A DNA stretch of 64,000 bases from Psychrobium sp. MM17-31. GTDB taxonomy: Bacteria > Pseudomonadota > Gammaproteobacteria > Enterobacterales > Psychrobiaceae. The stretch is from positions 868,001 to 932,000 of the forward strand of contig NZ_JAKRGA010000002.1 of assembly GCF_022347785.1 (NCBI RefSeq). The letters are read 5' to 3'. Position 1 is the first letter of the stretch, and each line of letters starts with the position of its first letter. The translations under genes and the position numbers were made by a program. Below the pieces are notes generated by a model. It did not search any database. It worked only from the letters and a program-made list of their open reading frames with translations, and was not told where the DNA came from. This document shows, piece by piece, positions 38,952 through 48,611 of this stretch.

Positions 38952-39647
38952 TTAAACTTTGTCAATCTTGCTCATGACCACCATGGTCTGCGAATGGAAT
39001 TCGCGCTGGAATAACACCACCACAACCATGGTTGTTGCAAAAACAAATGCAATTGGGTGGATAAACCACGCCAAGGTCGACAGTGCAAAATAGTATGACC
39101 GCAGGCCATAGTTGTAGCTGTGACCAGCGTGGTCAATGATCTTAGCAAGGTGTTTTACAAATTTTTCGTCTTCTTCACTCACCTGTTCGCCTTTCGGCAC
39201 ATGAGGGAATGCCCCCATCAATACCGAACAGAACCCGTATTGGCGAAGCGACCACGTGAAGGTAAAAAACGCATAGATAAAGATTGCAAGCATCAAAATT
39301 AATCGTACTTGAATATCGAGTAAAGTCGCTGGATAAACCCCGGGAACAGATTGCATGATGGAGAATAGTCGTTCGGATGCTGACAATAGAGTAAGCAAAG
39401 CCGCTAGAATCAGCATAGTTGTCGAGGCAAAAAAGGTCACTTGTCGCTCAAGACTGGCGAGCAATGCCGTATCGGCAATCAGGTGTTCGCGATGAAGTAA
39501 GCGGGTCATCCAAGAAATTCGGTGTCGGTGCATCACAGACGCAATACAGTCGGTTTTTTTCGCTTGGCGCCTTGCAAAACGCGCATAACCAAACCAACAC
39601 AGACACAACCACAACAAACAAAGAACAGTCACCATCACATTGTACAT
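38952..39647 (-). CDS. DUF599 family membrane protein
   Basis: 231 aa from the ATG at 39647 (MYNVMVTVLCLLWLCLCWFG); a GTG four codons upstream is possible but has poorer spacing to the GAGG site. Four hydrophobic segments and the family's WMTRLLHREHLIADTALLASLERQVTFFASTTML and YNYGLRSYYFALSTLAWF-type motifs are present in split form. Function is unknown. It is probably in an operon with the lytic transglycosylase gene. Confidence 0.85.
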   Translation of the reverse strand: MYNVMVTVLCLLWLCLCWFGYARFARRQAKKTDCIASVMHRHRISWMTRLLHREHLIADTALLASLERQVTFFASTTMLILAALLTLLSASERLFSIMQSVPGVYPATLLDIQVRLILMLAIFIYAFFTFTWSLRQYGFCSVLMGAFPHVPKGEQVSEEDEKFVKHLAKIIDHAGHSYNYGLRSYYFALSTLAWFIHPIAFVFATTMVVVVLFQREFHSQTMVVMSKIDKV

Positions 39648-39840
39648 TCGACCAACCACCTCACGGTTTATATAAACTTAAAGATTCATCACTGATTTCA
39701 ATGGTTTCTTATACTATCGTAAAGCGCTGTGGGTAGATATAATATTTAATCGCATTACCCTTGTTTTTTTACTCTATCGCCCATATACAACACCCATTAC
39801 TTAATTTGTTGTATTTGCCCGATTTAATAAGGCCTCCAGT

Positions 39841-40452
39841 ATGTCAGTTTATTATGTAGATTCATGTCGTTTACCTACTCGTTTAGGTGAGTTTACTATG
39901 CACGGCTTTAATGAAATCGAGGGCGATAAAGAGCACATCATTTTAACTTACGGCGATATCACGCCAGATGAACCACTGTTAATTCGCTTGCATTCAGAAT
40001 GTTTAACGGGCGATTCGTTATTTAGTATGCGTTGTGACTGTGGCTATCAGTTAGAGACGGCGATGGCCGAAATTGTCAAAGCTGGCAAAGGGGCATTACT
40101 TTACCTACGCCAAGAAGGTCGCGGCATTGGCTTGATTAACAAAATTAAAGCCTACCACCTGCAAGACGACGGTGCCGATACGGTTGAAGCCAATGAGCGC
40201 TTAGGTTTTGCCGCTGATTTACGCCAATTTGATATGTGTAAACCTATGTTGGAGCACTTTGGCGTTAGCGCAGTGCGCTTGATGACCAACAATCCACGCA
40301 AAGTAAAATCGCTGCAAGACGTTGGTGTTAATGTTGTGGAACAAGTACCACTGCAAGTTGGCCGCAATCAACACAACGACGAATACCTCAACACTAAAGC
40401 CGAAAAAATGGGCCATATGTTTTTCCAAGGCTCTTTAAATGACTTAGGCTAG
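39841..40452 (+). CDS. ribA: GTP cyclohydrolase II
   Basis: 203 aa. Zinc ligands are in [17 protein letters not shown] (C54, C65, C67 by count), the catalytic segment is [20 protein letters not shown], and NNPRKVKSL closes the core. It turns GTP into 2,5-diamino-6-ribosylamino-pyrimidinone phosphate, the first riboflavin step. It is stand-alone RibA without a fused RibB domain. I looked for an FMN riboswitch in the 180 nt upstream and saw none. The following gene encodes a flavoprotein, possibly a coincidence. Confidence 0.96.
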   Translation: MSVYYVDSCRLPTRLGEFTMHGFNEIEGDKEHIILTYGDITPDEPLLIRLHSECLTGDSLFSMRCDCGYQLETAMAEIVKAGKGALLYLRQEGRGIGLINKIKAYHLQDDGADTVEANERLGFAADLRQFDMCKPMLEHFGVSAVRLMTNNPRKVKSLQDVGVNVVEQVPLQVGRNQHNDEYLNTKAEKMGHMFFQGSLNDLG

Positions 40453-40468
40453 CCAAATACCCAGCCAA

Positions 40469-40499
40469 ACTAGTGGAATGATTTAAAACTTCCACTAGT
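40469..40499 (+). terminator. Inverted repeat after ribA, weak terminator candidate
   Basis: ACTAGTGGAA (40469-40478) and TTCCACTAGT (40490-40499) form a 10-bp stem with an 11-nt loop, 17 nt past the ribA stop. No T-run follows, so an intrinsic terminator is doubtful; a Rho-assisted end or an operator is possible. Confidence 0.4.
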
Positions 40500-40618
40500 C
40501 TCCCTTCTCGACTTCCGATACAGTAATACGTTAATTATTTCATTTACCGCGAAAGAAAATCTCAGTCTTTCGGGTCTAGCACAGTCACCAACAGACAACA
40601 ATTTAGGAAGTTTACTTA

Positions 40619-43093
40619 GTGACGGTTCAGGCAAAGACGCATTCATCTTGGCATCAACGAATTCGCAGCTGGCATAAATGGCTAGGCGTTGTTGTTGGCT
40701 TGCAGATGATCATTTGGATGGCAAGCGGCCTGTACATGGTGAGTATCGATATCGAGAAAATCCATGGCGATCACTTTGTAAAAGAAACTTCTTCGCTGCC
40801 GGTTACCGAGATAACGTCAGTTCCCAAGCAATTTTCTCAGGCTAAACGAGTGCTATTAACCAGCCAGCTAGGACGCCAAATTTACCTTATCGATAACCGC
40901 TGGCTCATCGATGCGATTAGCGGTGAAGCAATCACCGTCGATAAAACCTACATTACCCAACGCGCCAAAGAGTCCTATAAAGGCACTGCCACTATAAAGT
41001 CAGTCACTAAGCTGCTGCGCTACCCCGATGAGCTAGGAGGACGTAAGCGCCCAATATGGCGAGTCGATTTTGAGGATAGTTTTAATCCGAGCTTTTACTT
41101 TTCAGTGCAAACAGCCGAATTAGTGCGTAAGCGCAGCGATTTATGGCGCATGTTCGACTTTTTATGGTCGCTACATATCATGGACTATCAAGATGGTGAA
41201 GATAGCCATAATTCCTTATTGCTAATCGCGTCGATTGTTGCCCTGCTATTGACCACCAGCGGAATTTGGCTCATTTGTTATGCCATTTGGCTACCAGCGC
41301 CTGTTGGTAAGCTCGGTTGGTTGGTTAACACTCATCGTTATTTAGTGCTTATCGTCGGCATTCAGATGTTATTATGGGTGGCAAGCGGCCTTGCGTTCAA
41401 TTTGCTCAGTAGCGATAAAACTAGTAGCGAAATCAAGGTTAACCGCATGGCTAGCGTGCGCTTTGTGCCGCAAGCTATTAATTTCAACGACATCAAAGCG
41501 AAGTTCCCAGCAGCCAGCAGAATCAATATTGCCGCAACAGAAACTAAGCCGCTTATTTATGTCACTGAAAGTTTCAATAGCCAACAGCTTCCACCATTCA
41601 CTCTCGCGTTAAAAAACGAGTTGTTAAGCCGTGAGCAGATCCGTGAAATAGCGAGTAGAGCCATCAACCAGCCCTTGCCGATTAACAAGATCGAATTGGT
41701 AAAAAGTGAAGATGCAGAAGCGCGTCAATTTAAACGCAGAGTGTGGCGGGTTCATTATGACAATGACAATCACACCGCCGTTTATATAGATGCCTACAGC
41801 GGAAAAGTCCTTAAAGCGATTGAAGATACGTGGCGCCTGCGAGATCTCTTTTGGATGCTGCACATTATGGATTATCAAGCGCGCAGTGATTTTAACAATC
41901 CACTGATTATTTGCGCCGCAACAATTGCCTTTATCGGCAGTTTAGCAGGCGGCGTGTTAGTTTTCTTGTGTATTAGAGTCGGTCGCAAGAATCGAGATAA
42001 TAGTATTAGCATCACGTTTAAGTCAGGTGATGATGAACAAAGAGTTTCTGCCGTGGCGCAACAAACGCTGCTTAGTGCCCTCAATAAAGACGAGCAACGA
42101 ATACCGTCGGGCTGTGGTGGTAAAGGTACGTGCGGCCAATGCATAGTAGCAATTGATAACTACGATGCGCCGCTTAACCATCAACAGCAAATGACTCTGC
42201 GCAACAGTGAAATTAATGCAGGGTTACGCCTTGCTTGTCAGACTAAGATCAACGGTAACTTAACAGTACAATTAGGCGCTGGCGATAATTTCTCGTCGAC
42301 AACAGCAACAGTCGTTAACTCGCGTTTTGTCGCACCATTTATCAAAGAAATCACCTTGCGAGCTGACAGCAACTTCCGCTATGGCGCAGGTCAGTATGTC
42401 AATATCACTATTCCCACTGGCAACTATCAACTGAATAGTCATATTCCCGTCCAATACAAAAATCAATGGCAGCAGCTGCAAGCGATTAACCCTCAAGTGG
42501 TTGTGTCAGCAACAGAGCAACGCAGTTATTCCATCGCCAATGAATATGATGGTTCCGGCACTATCACTTTGTTAGTTAGATTGATAGAACAAAACGGCCA
42601 ATTAGGTAGTGGCTCAGGCTATTTATTTACTTTAGATAATGGCGCACACGTTGAGCTTTCTCCGGCGATGGGGGACTTTTCGTTAGAGCGCGACCAAACA
42701 CGTGAAGTCGTATTAGTTGGTGCTGGTTCAGGATTAGCGCCGCTGCGAGCGATGTTACAACAAGCCATTAGTCAAAATCGTCGCCGTATTTCACTATGGG
42801 TAGGTGCTCGCGCTCAAACAGATATAGTGACCGCGCCATACTTTGATCAATTGAGTCATTCACACAAAAACTTTCAATGGCGACTGAGCCTGTCGCAACC
42901 TGATACGTCATGGAATGGTTTAACGGGCTATATTCAAGAGCACTTATTTGAAGGTTATTTAAATAAGCATCAGGATTTATCGCAAGTGGACTTTTATCTT
43001 TGTGGTCCGGAGGCGATGATGAACGATATACGTCAGCGCCTTATCTTAAAGGGTGTTAGGCATCAGCAAATCAAGCGCGATAGTTTTACCTAG
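40619..43093 (+). CDS. PepSY membrane protein fused to [2Fe-2S] ferredoxin and NqrF-like reductase
   Basis: 824 aa, GTG start with AGGAAG 8 nt upstream. Residues 1-455 hold two PepSY/PepSY_TM units, each with HKWLGVVVGLQMIIWMASGLY- or HRYLVLIVGIQMLLWVASGL-like helices and a WxLHIMDYQ motif. A plant-type [2Fe-2S] domain follows with CGGKGTCGQC at about 498-507 and a later Cys in LRLACQT. The C-terminal FNR module has RSYSIAN (FAD), GAGSGLAPLRAML (NAD(P)H) and CGPEAMM. It most likely moves electrons from NAD(P)H via FAD and FeS through the membrane, e.g. to ferric siderophores. Confidence 0.86.
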   Translation: MTVQAKTHSSWHQRIRSWHKWLGVVVGLQMIIWMASGLYMVSIDIEKIHGDHFVKETSSLPVTEITSVPKQFSQAKRVLLTSQLGRQIYLIDNRWLIDAISGEAITVDKTYITQRAKESYKGTATIKSVTKLLRYPDELGGRKRPIWRVDFEDSFNPSFYFSVQTAELVRKRSDLWRMFDFLWSLHIMDYQDGEDSHNSLLLIASIVALLLTTSGIWLICYAIWLPAPVGKLGWLVNTHRYLVLIVGIQMLLWVASGLAFNLLSSDKTSSEIKVNRMASVRFVPQAINFNDIKAKFPAASRINIAATETKPLIYVTESFNSQQLPPFTLALKNELLSREQIREIASRAINQPLPINKIELVKSEDAEARQFKRRVWRVHYDNDNHTAVYIDAYSGKVLKAIEDTWRLRDLFWMLHIMDYQARSDFNNPLIICAATIAFIGSLAGGVLVFLCIRVGRKNRDNSISITFKSGDDEQRVSAVAQQTLLSALNKDEQRIPSGCGGKGTCGQCIVAIDNYDAPLNHQQQMTLRNSEINAGLRLACQTKINGNLTVQLGAGDNFSSTTATVVNSRFVAPFIKEITLRADSNFRYGAGQYVNITIPTGNYQLNSHIPVQYKNQWQQLQAINPQVVVSATEQRSYSIANEYDGSGTITLLVRLIEQNGQLGSGSGYLFTLDNGAHVELSPAMGDFSLERDQTREVVLVGAGSGLAPLRAMLQQAISQNRRRISLWVGARAQTDIVTAPYFDQLSHSHKNFQWRLSLSQPDTSWNGLTGYIQEHLFEGYLNKHQDLSQVDFYLCGPEAMMNDIRQRLILKGVRHQQIKRDSFT

Positions 43094-43109
43094 CTCAACG
43101 CGACCATAA

Positions 43110-43145
43110 AAAAAGCCGTTTCAGCATTCACTGAAACGGCTTTTT
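43110..43145. terminator. Bidirectional terminator between reductase fusion and erpA
   Basis: A 15-bp stem (AAAAAGCCGTTTCAG and its complement) with a CATTCA loop sits between two convergent genes. A- and T-runs flank both sides. Confidence 0.9.
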
Positions 43146-43160
43146 AAGATATCTGTAATA

Positions 43161-43514
43161 TTAGATATTGAAGCTAGAGCCACAACCACAAGTTGCTGTA
43201 GCATTTGGATTATCCACTAAAAAGCGAGAACCCTCTAAGCCTTCTGTGAAATCAACTTTGCCGCCAACAAGGTATTGTAAACTCATAGGATCAACGACCA
43301 TACGCGCGCCGTCTTTTTCTAACGTCATGTCGCCATCGTTAACTTTGTCATCAAAGGTAAACCCGTATTGGAAACCTGAACAACCACCACCCGTGATATA
43401 AACACGTAGTTTAAGATCTTGATTATCTTCATCTTCAAGCAAGTACTTTACTCGCTTAGCCGCAGCAGGCGTGAACTCTAATGGAATTCCTGCCTCAACA
43501 ACTTCTACCGACAT
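43161..43514 (-). CDS. erpA: Iron-sulfur cluster insertion protein ErpA
   Basis: 117 aa A-type carrier. The three cluster Cys residues are in [11 protein letters not shown] and the C-terminal [19 protein letters not shown] and [11 protein letters not shown] are typical. It delivers [4Fe-4S] or [2Fe-2S] clusters to apo-proteins, including isoprenoid-synthesis enzymes. A GAGG site precedes the ATG at 43514. Confidence 0.95.
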   Translation of the reverse strand: MSVEVVEAGIPLEFTPAAAKRVKYLLEDEDNQDLKLRVYITGGGCSGFQYGFTFDDKVNDGDMTLEKDGARMVVDPMSLQYLVGGKVDFTEGLEGSRFLVDNPNATATCGCGSSFNI

Positions 43515-43653
43515 ATTAACCTCTTCACATTTGCTATCGAGTTTTAGCTATACCCGACTAATTTGGTCAATTATCTAATAGTGACCGCTTTGGTGCAACG
43601 ATTAATTGCTCATCAATGAGGCAATGAGACAATGAGCACAGCTTTAGCAACAG

Positions 43654-44364
43654 TTAGCTTGCCGTTGGCAATATTGGCTGCATTGGTAACTTAATGAGCT
43701 CATTCCACGGGTACTCTTGTACTACGTTTGCCGCTTTTTGTCCGCGCTGGCGCGGCATTTTGATAGTGACCGTTAATCGCTCTGGCATGAAACCTTCAGG
43801 CAACTCAAAATCACTTTTAACGTGTTGAAAAAAACGAAAGCTCAGCTTGAGATCTTTAGTAGATTTAATCATTTTCGCCACGTCTAACACCTGAGGTTTG
43901 CCATCGATGCTGCCGAAAATCTCCAATGCTAAATTACCTTTGATATAGCGCTTACGCTTTTCGAGTTGCGCAATCAACACCTCAAATCGGATGTGGCGCT
44001 GGCTAATGCCTTGCGTCAAAATCACCTTTTCAATATGAACGCCGTTGGCGGTGTATTCTGGCGCCATAACTTTTTGATAAAACCTCAGCGCCAATTGCTG
44101 TTCAAGCGATTCAGCTTGCAGTGACAACAAGGTCGTATTCATTTCGTTAATTGTTTTGCGTTCAATCTCTAACGCCATATTAGCTTGTGCTAATGACTGC
44201 TCAATTTGCGCCACTTTTTGTGTCAATTGCGCCAGTTTAGGATCTGGCGGAGGCGGGGGCTGTTGCTGCCAAATCATTGCTACTCCACCAGCACCGGCAA
44301 GCACAGCCACCAGCAGTGATATAACGCCAAAGCGCGCTTTGTTTATTGTTTTAAAACTTAACAT
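43654..44364 (-). CDS. DUF6776-like inner-membrane protein
   Basis: 236 aa from the ATG at 44364 (AAAGG 5 nt upstream); a TTG at 44385 is less likely. One N-terminal TM helix (ISLLVAVLAGAGGVAMIW) is followed by a run of five prolines, a coiled coil (about 45-95, LTQKVAQIEQSLAQAN), and a beta-rich C-terminal domain. The protein matches what is annotated as DUF6776 in Alteromonadales; function unknown. The domain outside the membrane is predicted periplasmic. It is divergent from the ClC channel gene. Confidence 0.72.
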   Translation of the reverse strand: MLSFKTINKARFGVISLLVAVLAGAGGVAMIWQQQPPPPPDPKLAQLTQKVAQIEQSLAQANMALEIERKTINEMNTTLLSLQAESLEQQLALRFYQKVMAPEYTANGVHIEKVILTQGISQRHIRFEVLIAQLEKRKRYIKGNLALEIFGSIDGKPQVLDVAKMIKSTKDLKLSFRFFQHVKSDFELPEGFMPERLTVTIKMPRQRGQKAANVVQEYPWNELIKLPMQPILPTAS

Positions 44365-44463
44365 TACAGCCTTTATCTGTTTCAATAGGTCAGATTTTCT
44401 CCGACGCGATGTCGGTGCTATAAAATATCATTGTTCAATCAGCTAGGCCAACTATCGATTTTG

Positions 44464-46095
44464 ATGAGACTAAGACACGCCATTAAACTTCCCCTTTCAA
44501 ATGCAGCTCCGTCATGGCAGTTGGTTGTCTTGGGGGCAATTGTCGGTTTAATAGCCGCCTTTGCGATTGTGGCAATGCGTCAATCTATCGAAGCGATTCA
44601 ACTTTACTTTGGGCTTGGTCATCACGACTCATTTGGCGCAGAAGGTCAGATTACTCGTATGTTAGCGCCATTGGTTGGCGCACTTGTTATCTTGTTTATC
44701 GCCTTTATTACTCATCAAAAATACCACCGCATGGGGATCCCCTTTGTGTTGCATCGCCAACGCAAATTCAATGGATTCATCCCCATTGGCAATACTATTA
44801 ATCAGTTCTTTAGCGCAATAGCAGCATTAGCCAGTGGCTTCTCTGTGGGTAAAGAAGGCCCCGCCGTTCACGTGGGTGCAGGTAGCGCCAGTTACTTATC
44901 GCAAAAGCTTAATATACCTCATAACTCAATGCGTATCCTCACCTCTTGCGGCATAGCAGCGGGTATAGCAGCGACCTTTAATGCACCGCTAGCTGCTGTT
45001 GTTTTCGTGCTTGAGGTCGTATTACAACAATTTCGCATTCACTCCTTTTTACCGCTTATGGTGGCATCACTAATAGGTAGCACCGTCAGCCAGCAGTTTT
45101 TTGGCGATAACCACGATTACGCCCATATTGCCATTACTACCTTAAAACTCGATTCTATCGGCCCTTTTATTGTCCTAGGCCTCATTGTCGGTATCGCGGC
45201 AACCATATTTAATCGATCCTTACTTACGGTAATGAAAGCATCCTCAAAGATGACTATGGGCGTGCGATTACCGCTGGCGGGTTGTATTGTTGGCATTATT
45301 GCGTGGTTTATTCCTCATGTGGTGGGCACAGAAGCTGGCGCGCTTAACATTGCCTTTAGTGAGCAACCGGAATTGAGCTTTATTGCACTAGTGCTTATTG
45401 GTAAATTTTTAGCCACGATCTGCGCGTTAGGCTTAGGCATTCCTGGCGGTGTGATTGGTGTGTTATATGCGCTTGGCGCGCTGCTCGGAAGCGTATTAGT
45501 GTGGAGCGTCATGCCCTATTTGCCAGAGGTCGCTCCCTATGCGTCGATGGCGATTATGATTTGTATGGTGGCACTTATGGCATCGAGCCTCAACGCACCA
45601 TTGGCGGCCTTGGTGGCAATCTTAGAAATCTCTCAACAGGCGACTATTATCTTCCCGAGTCTGTTGGTTGTTGTGCCTGCCATTATTGTTGCTCAACAAA
45701 TGTTTGGAACCCGCTCACTCTTTATTGAGCAATTAGAATTCCAAAAATTGCCTTATAAAACAGCCCCCGTCTATAACACCCTGCAAGATACCGGCGTGCT
45801 GAGCTTGTTGCGTCGTAAATTTCATTGTGTGCAGCGATTTAAAGCCGATGAGTCGACGTCAATTTCAAAACCAGTATTCATCAAACCCGATCCGCAAATC
45901 GCGCGTTATTATGCACCGCACGCTATTCAGTCATTACCCATTCTCTATGACAACGCCACTTTAGCCGATGTTTATCAAGAGCTAGCACCAAATCGCGACG
46001 GTTATGTGCTTATCGTAACTCAGGCAACAAATGAGCTTATTGGCTTTGTTACTTGGCGTTCGTTAAGCAAGCACTTACATCGGGAATACGAGTAA
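44464..46095 (+). CDS. ClC family chloride channel/antiporter
   Basis: 543 aa from the ATG at 44464; a TTG at 44431 gives 11 more residues, and neither has a good ribosome binding site. The selectivity segment GFSVGKEGPAVHVGAG (about residues 126-141) keeps the gating Glu (GKEGP), GIAAGIAATFNAPLAAVVFVLEV follows, and GLGIPGGVIGVLYALGALLG is the second filter region. A partial CBS-like region (about 480-540, LPILYDNATLADVYQELA) ends the protein. Glu residues at both gating positions suggest a Cl-/H+ exchanger. Confidence 0.9.
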   Translation: MRLRHAIKLPLSNAAPSWQLVVLGAIVGLIAAFAIVAMRQSIEAIQLYFGLGHHDSFGAEGQITRMLAPLVGALVILFIAFITHQKYHRMGIPFVLHRQRKFNGFIPIGNTINQFFSAIAALASGFSVGKEGPAVHVGAGSASYLSQKLNIPHNSMRILTSCGIAAGIAATFNAPLAAVVFVLEVVLQQFRIHSFLPLMVASLIGSTVSQQFFGDNHDYAHIAITTLKLDSIGPFIVLGLIVGIAATIFNRSLLTVMKASSKMTMGVRLPLAGCIVGIIAWFIPHVVGTEAGALNIAFSEQPELSFIALVLIGKFLATICALGLGIPGGVIGVLYALGALLGSVLVWSVMPYLPEVAPYASMAIMICMVALMASSLNAPLAALVAILEISQQATIIFPSLLVVVPAIIVAQQMFGTRSLFIEQLEFQKLPYKTAPVYNTLQDTGVLSLLRRKFHCVQRFKADESTSISKPVFIKPDPQIARYYAPHAIQSLPILYDNATLADVYQELAPNRDGYVLIVTQATNELIGFVTWRSLSKHLHREYE

Positions 46096-46215
46096 ACTTT
46101 TATTGTTCTAATGGTCATATCTTCATTGGTTTAGCCCGCTTATTCTGGTATATTTTGCGCCCAACATAAGCACTATCTGAGCTTGCCCAATTCACACTGC
46201 CATGAGGTTTCAACC

Positions 46216-47223
46216 ATGACCGATTTTACCGGAAATCACATCCTGTCTGTTAATCAACTAGATCGCGATGCCATCGCTAAGATTTTTGAAACCGCTAATA
46301 TGATGTTGCCTTACGCCCAGCGTAAAAAACGCACTCACGTACTCGATGGTGCAATTCTCGGCAATATGTTTTTTGAAGCCAGTACCCGTACTCGCGTTAG
46401 CTTTGGCAGTGCCTTTAACTTACTCGGTGGTTTCGTACGTGAAACAACGGGCATGAGTAGCTCAGCGTTAGCCAAAGGCGAGTCTCTTTACGATACAGCG
46501 CGTGTATTAAGTAGCTACGCCGATGTAATTGCGATGCGCCATCCACAATCAGGCTCTGTAAAAGAATTTTCAGAAGGTTCGATGGTGCCGGTGATTAATG
46601 GTGGTGACGGCGCTAATGAGCACCCAACGCAAGCCCTACTCGATTTGTACACCATCGAAAAAGAGTTAACCGCTAGTCTGCAAACTATCGACAAGATGCA
46701 TATTGCTATGGTGGGTGATTTAAAACACGGCCGTACTGTTCATTCGCTATCTAAACTATTGGCGCAATATAAGAACATTACCTTTAGCCTGATTTCACCG
46801 AAAGCGCTGGCGATGCCAGATGAAATTGTGTCAGTGCTTGAAAATGCAGGTCACAAGGTCATTATCACCGATAGCATTGAAGGCAATGTCGATGCCGATA
46901 TTTTGTACCTTACACGCATTCAAGAAGAGCGTTTTACTAGCCAAGAAGAAGCCGATTTATACCGCGGTCAGTTTAGACTTAATCAACAGATTTATACCAA
47001 GCACTGTAAATCTAATACGGTAATTATGCACCCATTACCGCGCGACAGCCGTAGTGATGCTAATGAGTTAGATACCGACCTCAACTTAAACCCCAATTTA
47101 GCTATTTTCCGTCAGGTGGAAAACGGCGTATTAATTCGCATGGCGTTATTTGCCCTAACCCTAGGTGTTAGCGATCAGGTGAGCAAACACGAATCAGATG
47201 TTCACTGGTTTAGCCGCAAGTAA
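46216..47223 (+). CDS. pyrB: Aspartate carbamoyltransferase catalytic chain
   Basis: 335 aa from the ATG at 46216 with AGG 8 nt before; an upstream TTG at 46183 is not needed. Carbamoyl-phosphate binding STRTR (about 55-59) and HPTQALLDLY (about 136) are intact, and HPLPRDSRSDANELD closes the active site. It condenses carbamoyl phosphate and aspartate in pyrimidine synthesis. It is longer than the E. coli PyrB (311) and no pyrI regulatory gene follows; this is typical of the second ATCase class of marine gammaproteobacteria. Confidence 0.93.
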   Translation: MTDFTGNHILSVNQLDRDAIAKIFETANMMLPYAQRKKRTHVLDGAILGNMFFEASTRTRVSFGSAFNLLGGFVRETTGMSSSALAKGESLYDTARVLSSYADVIAMRHPQSGSVKEFSEGSMVPVINGGDGANEHPTQALLDLYTIEKELTASLQTIDKMHIAMVGDLKHGRTVHSLSKLLAQYKNITFSLISPKALAMPDEIVSVLENAGHKVIITDSIEGNVDADILYLTRIQEERFTSQEEADLYRGQFRLNQQIYTKHCKSNTVIMHPLPRDSRSDANELDTDLNLNPNLAIFRQVENGVLIRMALFALTLGVSDQVSKHESDVHWFSRK

Positions 47224-47251
47224 CCCTATTTAATTTTTATAAGGAATCGCA

Positions 47252-48538
47252 ATGAGTCGTTCAGAGCAATTATTTAATCAAGCGCAAGAAACTATTCCAG
47301 GTGGCGTAAACTCACCAGTGCGTGCATTTAAAGGTGTTGGTGGCAGTCCACTATTTATCGAGAAAGCCGATGGTGCGTTAGTCACAGATGCCGACGGTAA
47401 AGACTACATCGATTACGTTGGTTCTTGGGGCCCGATGATTTTAGGTCACAATAACCCACAAGTTCGTCAAGCAGTTATCGATCAAGCAGCATTCGGTTTA
47501 AGTTTTGGCGCACCGACTGAACTTGAAATCACCATGGCAGAAAAAGTGCGCAAGCTAGTGCCTTCGATGGAACAAGTGCGCATGGTTAGCTCAGGCACAG
47601 AAGCAACGATGAGTGCGATTCGCCTTGCGCGTGGCTACACTAATCGCGACAAAATCTTAAAATTTGAAGGCTGTTACCACGGTCATGCTGACTCATTATT
47701 AGTAAAAGCTGGTTCTGGCGCCCTAACGCTAGGCCAACCTAGCTCTCCGGGTATTCCAGCAGATTTTGCCCAGCACACATTAACCGCACAATTTAACGAT
47801 ATCGATTCAGTGAACGCGCTTTTCGACGAACATGGCGCTGATATCGCGTGTATTATTGTTGAGCCAGTTGCAGGCAACATGAACTGTATTCCACCGCGTG
47901 ATAACTTCCTGCAAAAGCTACGTGAAGTGTGTGACAAGTCAGGCGCTTTATTAATTATCGATGAGGTGATGACAGGATTCCGCGTTGCATTGGGCGGCGC
48001 ACAAGCTTACTACGAAGTAACACCTGATTTAACAACGCTTGGTAAAGTCATCGGTGGCGGTATGCCAGTAGGTGCATTCGGCGGCAAGAAAGAAGTGATG
48101 CAACACATTGCGCCTACAGGTCCTGTTTATCAAGCGGGTACTTTATCTGGCAACCCAATTGCAATGGCAGCAGGCCTAAAAACACTAGAGCTATTAGAGG
48201 AAGATGGCCTACACGCTAGCCTGACTGAAAAAACAGAAAAGCTAGCGCTTGGTTTTAAAGCGCTAGCCGACAAACACAATGTGCCATTAACGGTAAATTA
48301 CGTCGGTGCGATGTTTGGTATTTTCTTCACTGACCAATCAGAAGTTACCTGTTTTGAGCAAGTAACCAAGTGTGATATTGAACGTTTCAACACCTTCTTC
48401 CACTTGATGTTAGATGAAGGCGTTTACCTAGCACCTTCTGCCTATGAAGCAGGCTTCTTATCTATCGCTCATGGCGATAAAGAAATTGAAGCGACACTCG
48501 CGGCGGCTGATATTTGTTTCGCGAAGCTAGCGAAATAA
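47252..48538 (+). CDS. hemL: Glutamate-1-semialdehyde 2,1-aminomutase
   Basis: 428 aa. [15 protein letters not shown] near the start, [44 protein letters not shown] and the PLP-lysine region [16 protein letters not shown] (about 265) are all present. It forms 5-aminolevulinate from glutamate-1-semialdehyde, an early haem step; ferrochelatase is elsewhere in this window. A TAAGGA site precedes the ATG, 28 nt after pyrB, so the two may be co-transcribed. A strong terminator follows. Confidence 0.97.
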   Translation: MSRSEQLFNQAQETIPGGVNSPVRAFKGVGGSPLFIEKADGALVTDADGKDYIDYVGSWGPMILGHNNPQVRQAVIDQAAFGLSFGAPTELEITMAEKVRKLVPSMEQVRMVSSGTEATMSAIRLARGYTNRDKILKFEGCYHGHADSLLVKAGSGALTLGQPSSPGIPADFAQHTLTAQFNDIDSVNALFDEHGADIACIIVEPVAGNMNCIPPRDNFLQKLREVCDKSGALLIIDEVMTGFRVALGGAQAYYEVTPDLTTLGKVIGGGMPVGAFGGKKEVMQHIAPTGPVYQAGTLSGNPIAMAAGLKTLELLEEDGLHASLTEKTEKLALGFKALADKHNVPLTVNYVGAMFGIFFTDQSEVTCFEQVTKCDIERFNTFFHLMLDEGVYLAPSAYEAGFLSIAHGDKEIEATLAAADICFAKLAK

Positions 48539-48551
48539 TCGAATCGGCATA

Positions 48552-48589
48552 AAAAAGGGCGGTAAATCTTAGGATTTACCGCCCTTTTT
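48552..48589. terminator. Bidirectional terminator hemL / EAL-HDOD gene
   Basis: A 17-bp perfect stem (AAAAAGGGCGGTAAATC and its complement) with a TTAG loop lies between the two convergent genes. It is the strongest terminator hairpin in the window. Confidence 0.93.
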
Positions 48590-48611
48590 CTTCTTTAACT
48601 TTCATAAGAGC

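Noticed and set aside
39661-39840. FMN riboswitch before ribA
   Set aside because: No FMN riboswitch core motifs were seen in the 180-nt leader.
40550-40572. 7-bp inverted repeat CGAAAGA...TCTTTCG before the reductase fusion as a Fur site
   Set aside because: It does not match the AT-rich Fur consensus and is short enough to arise by chance.
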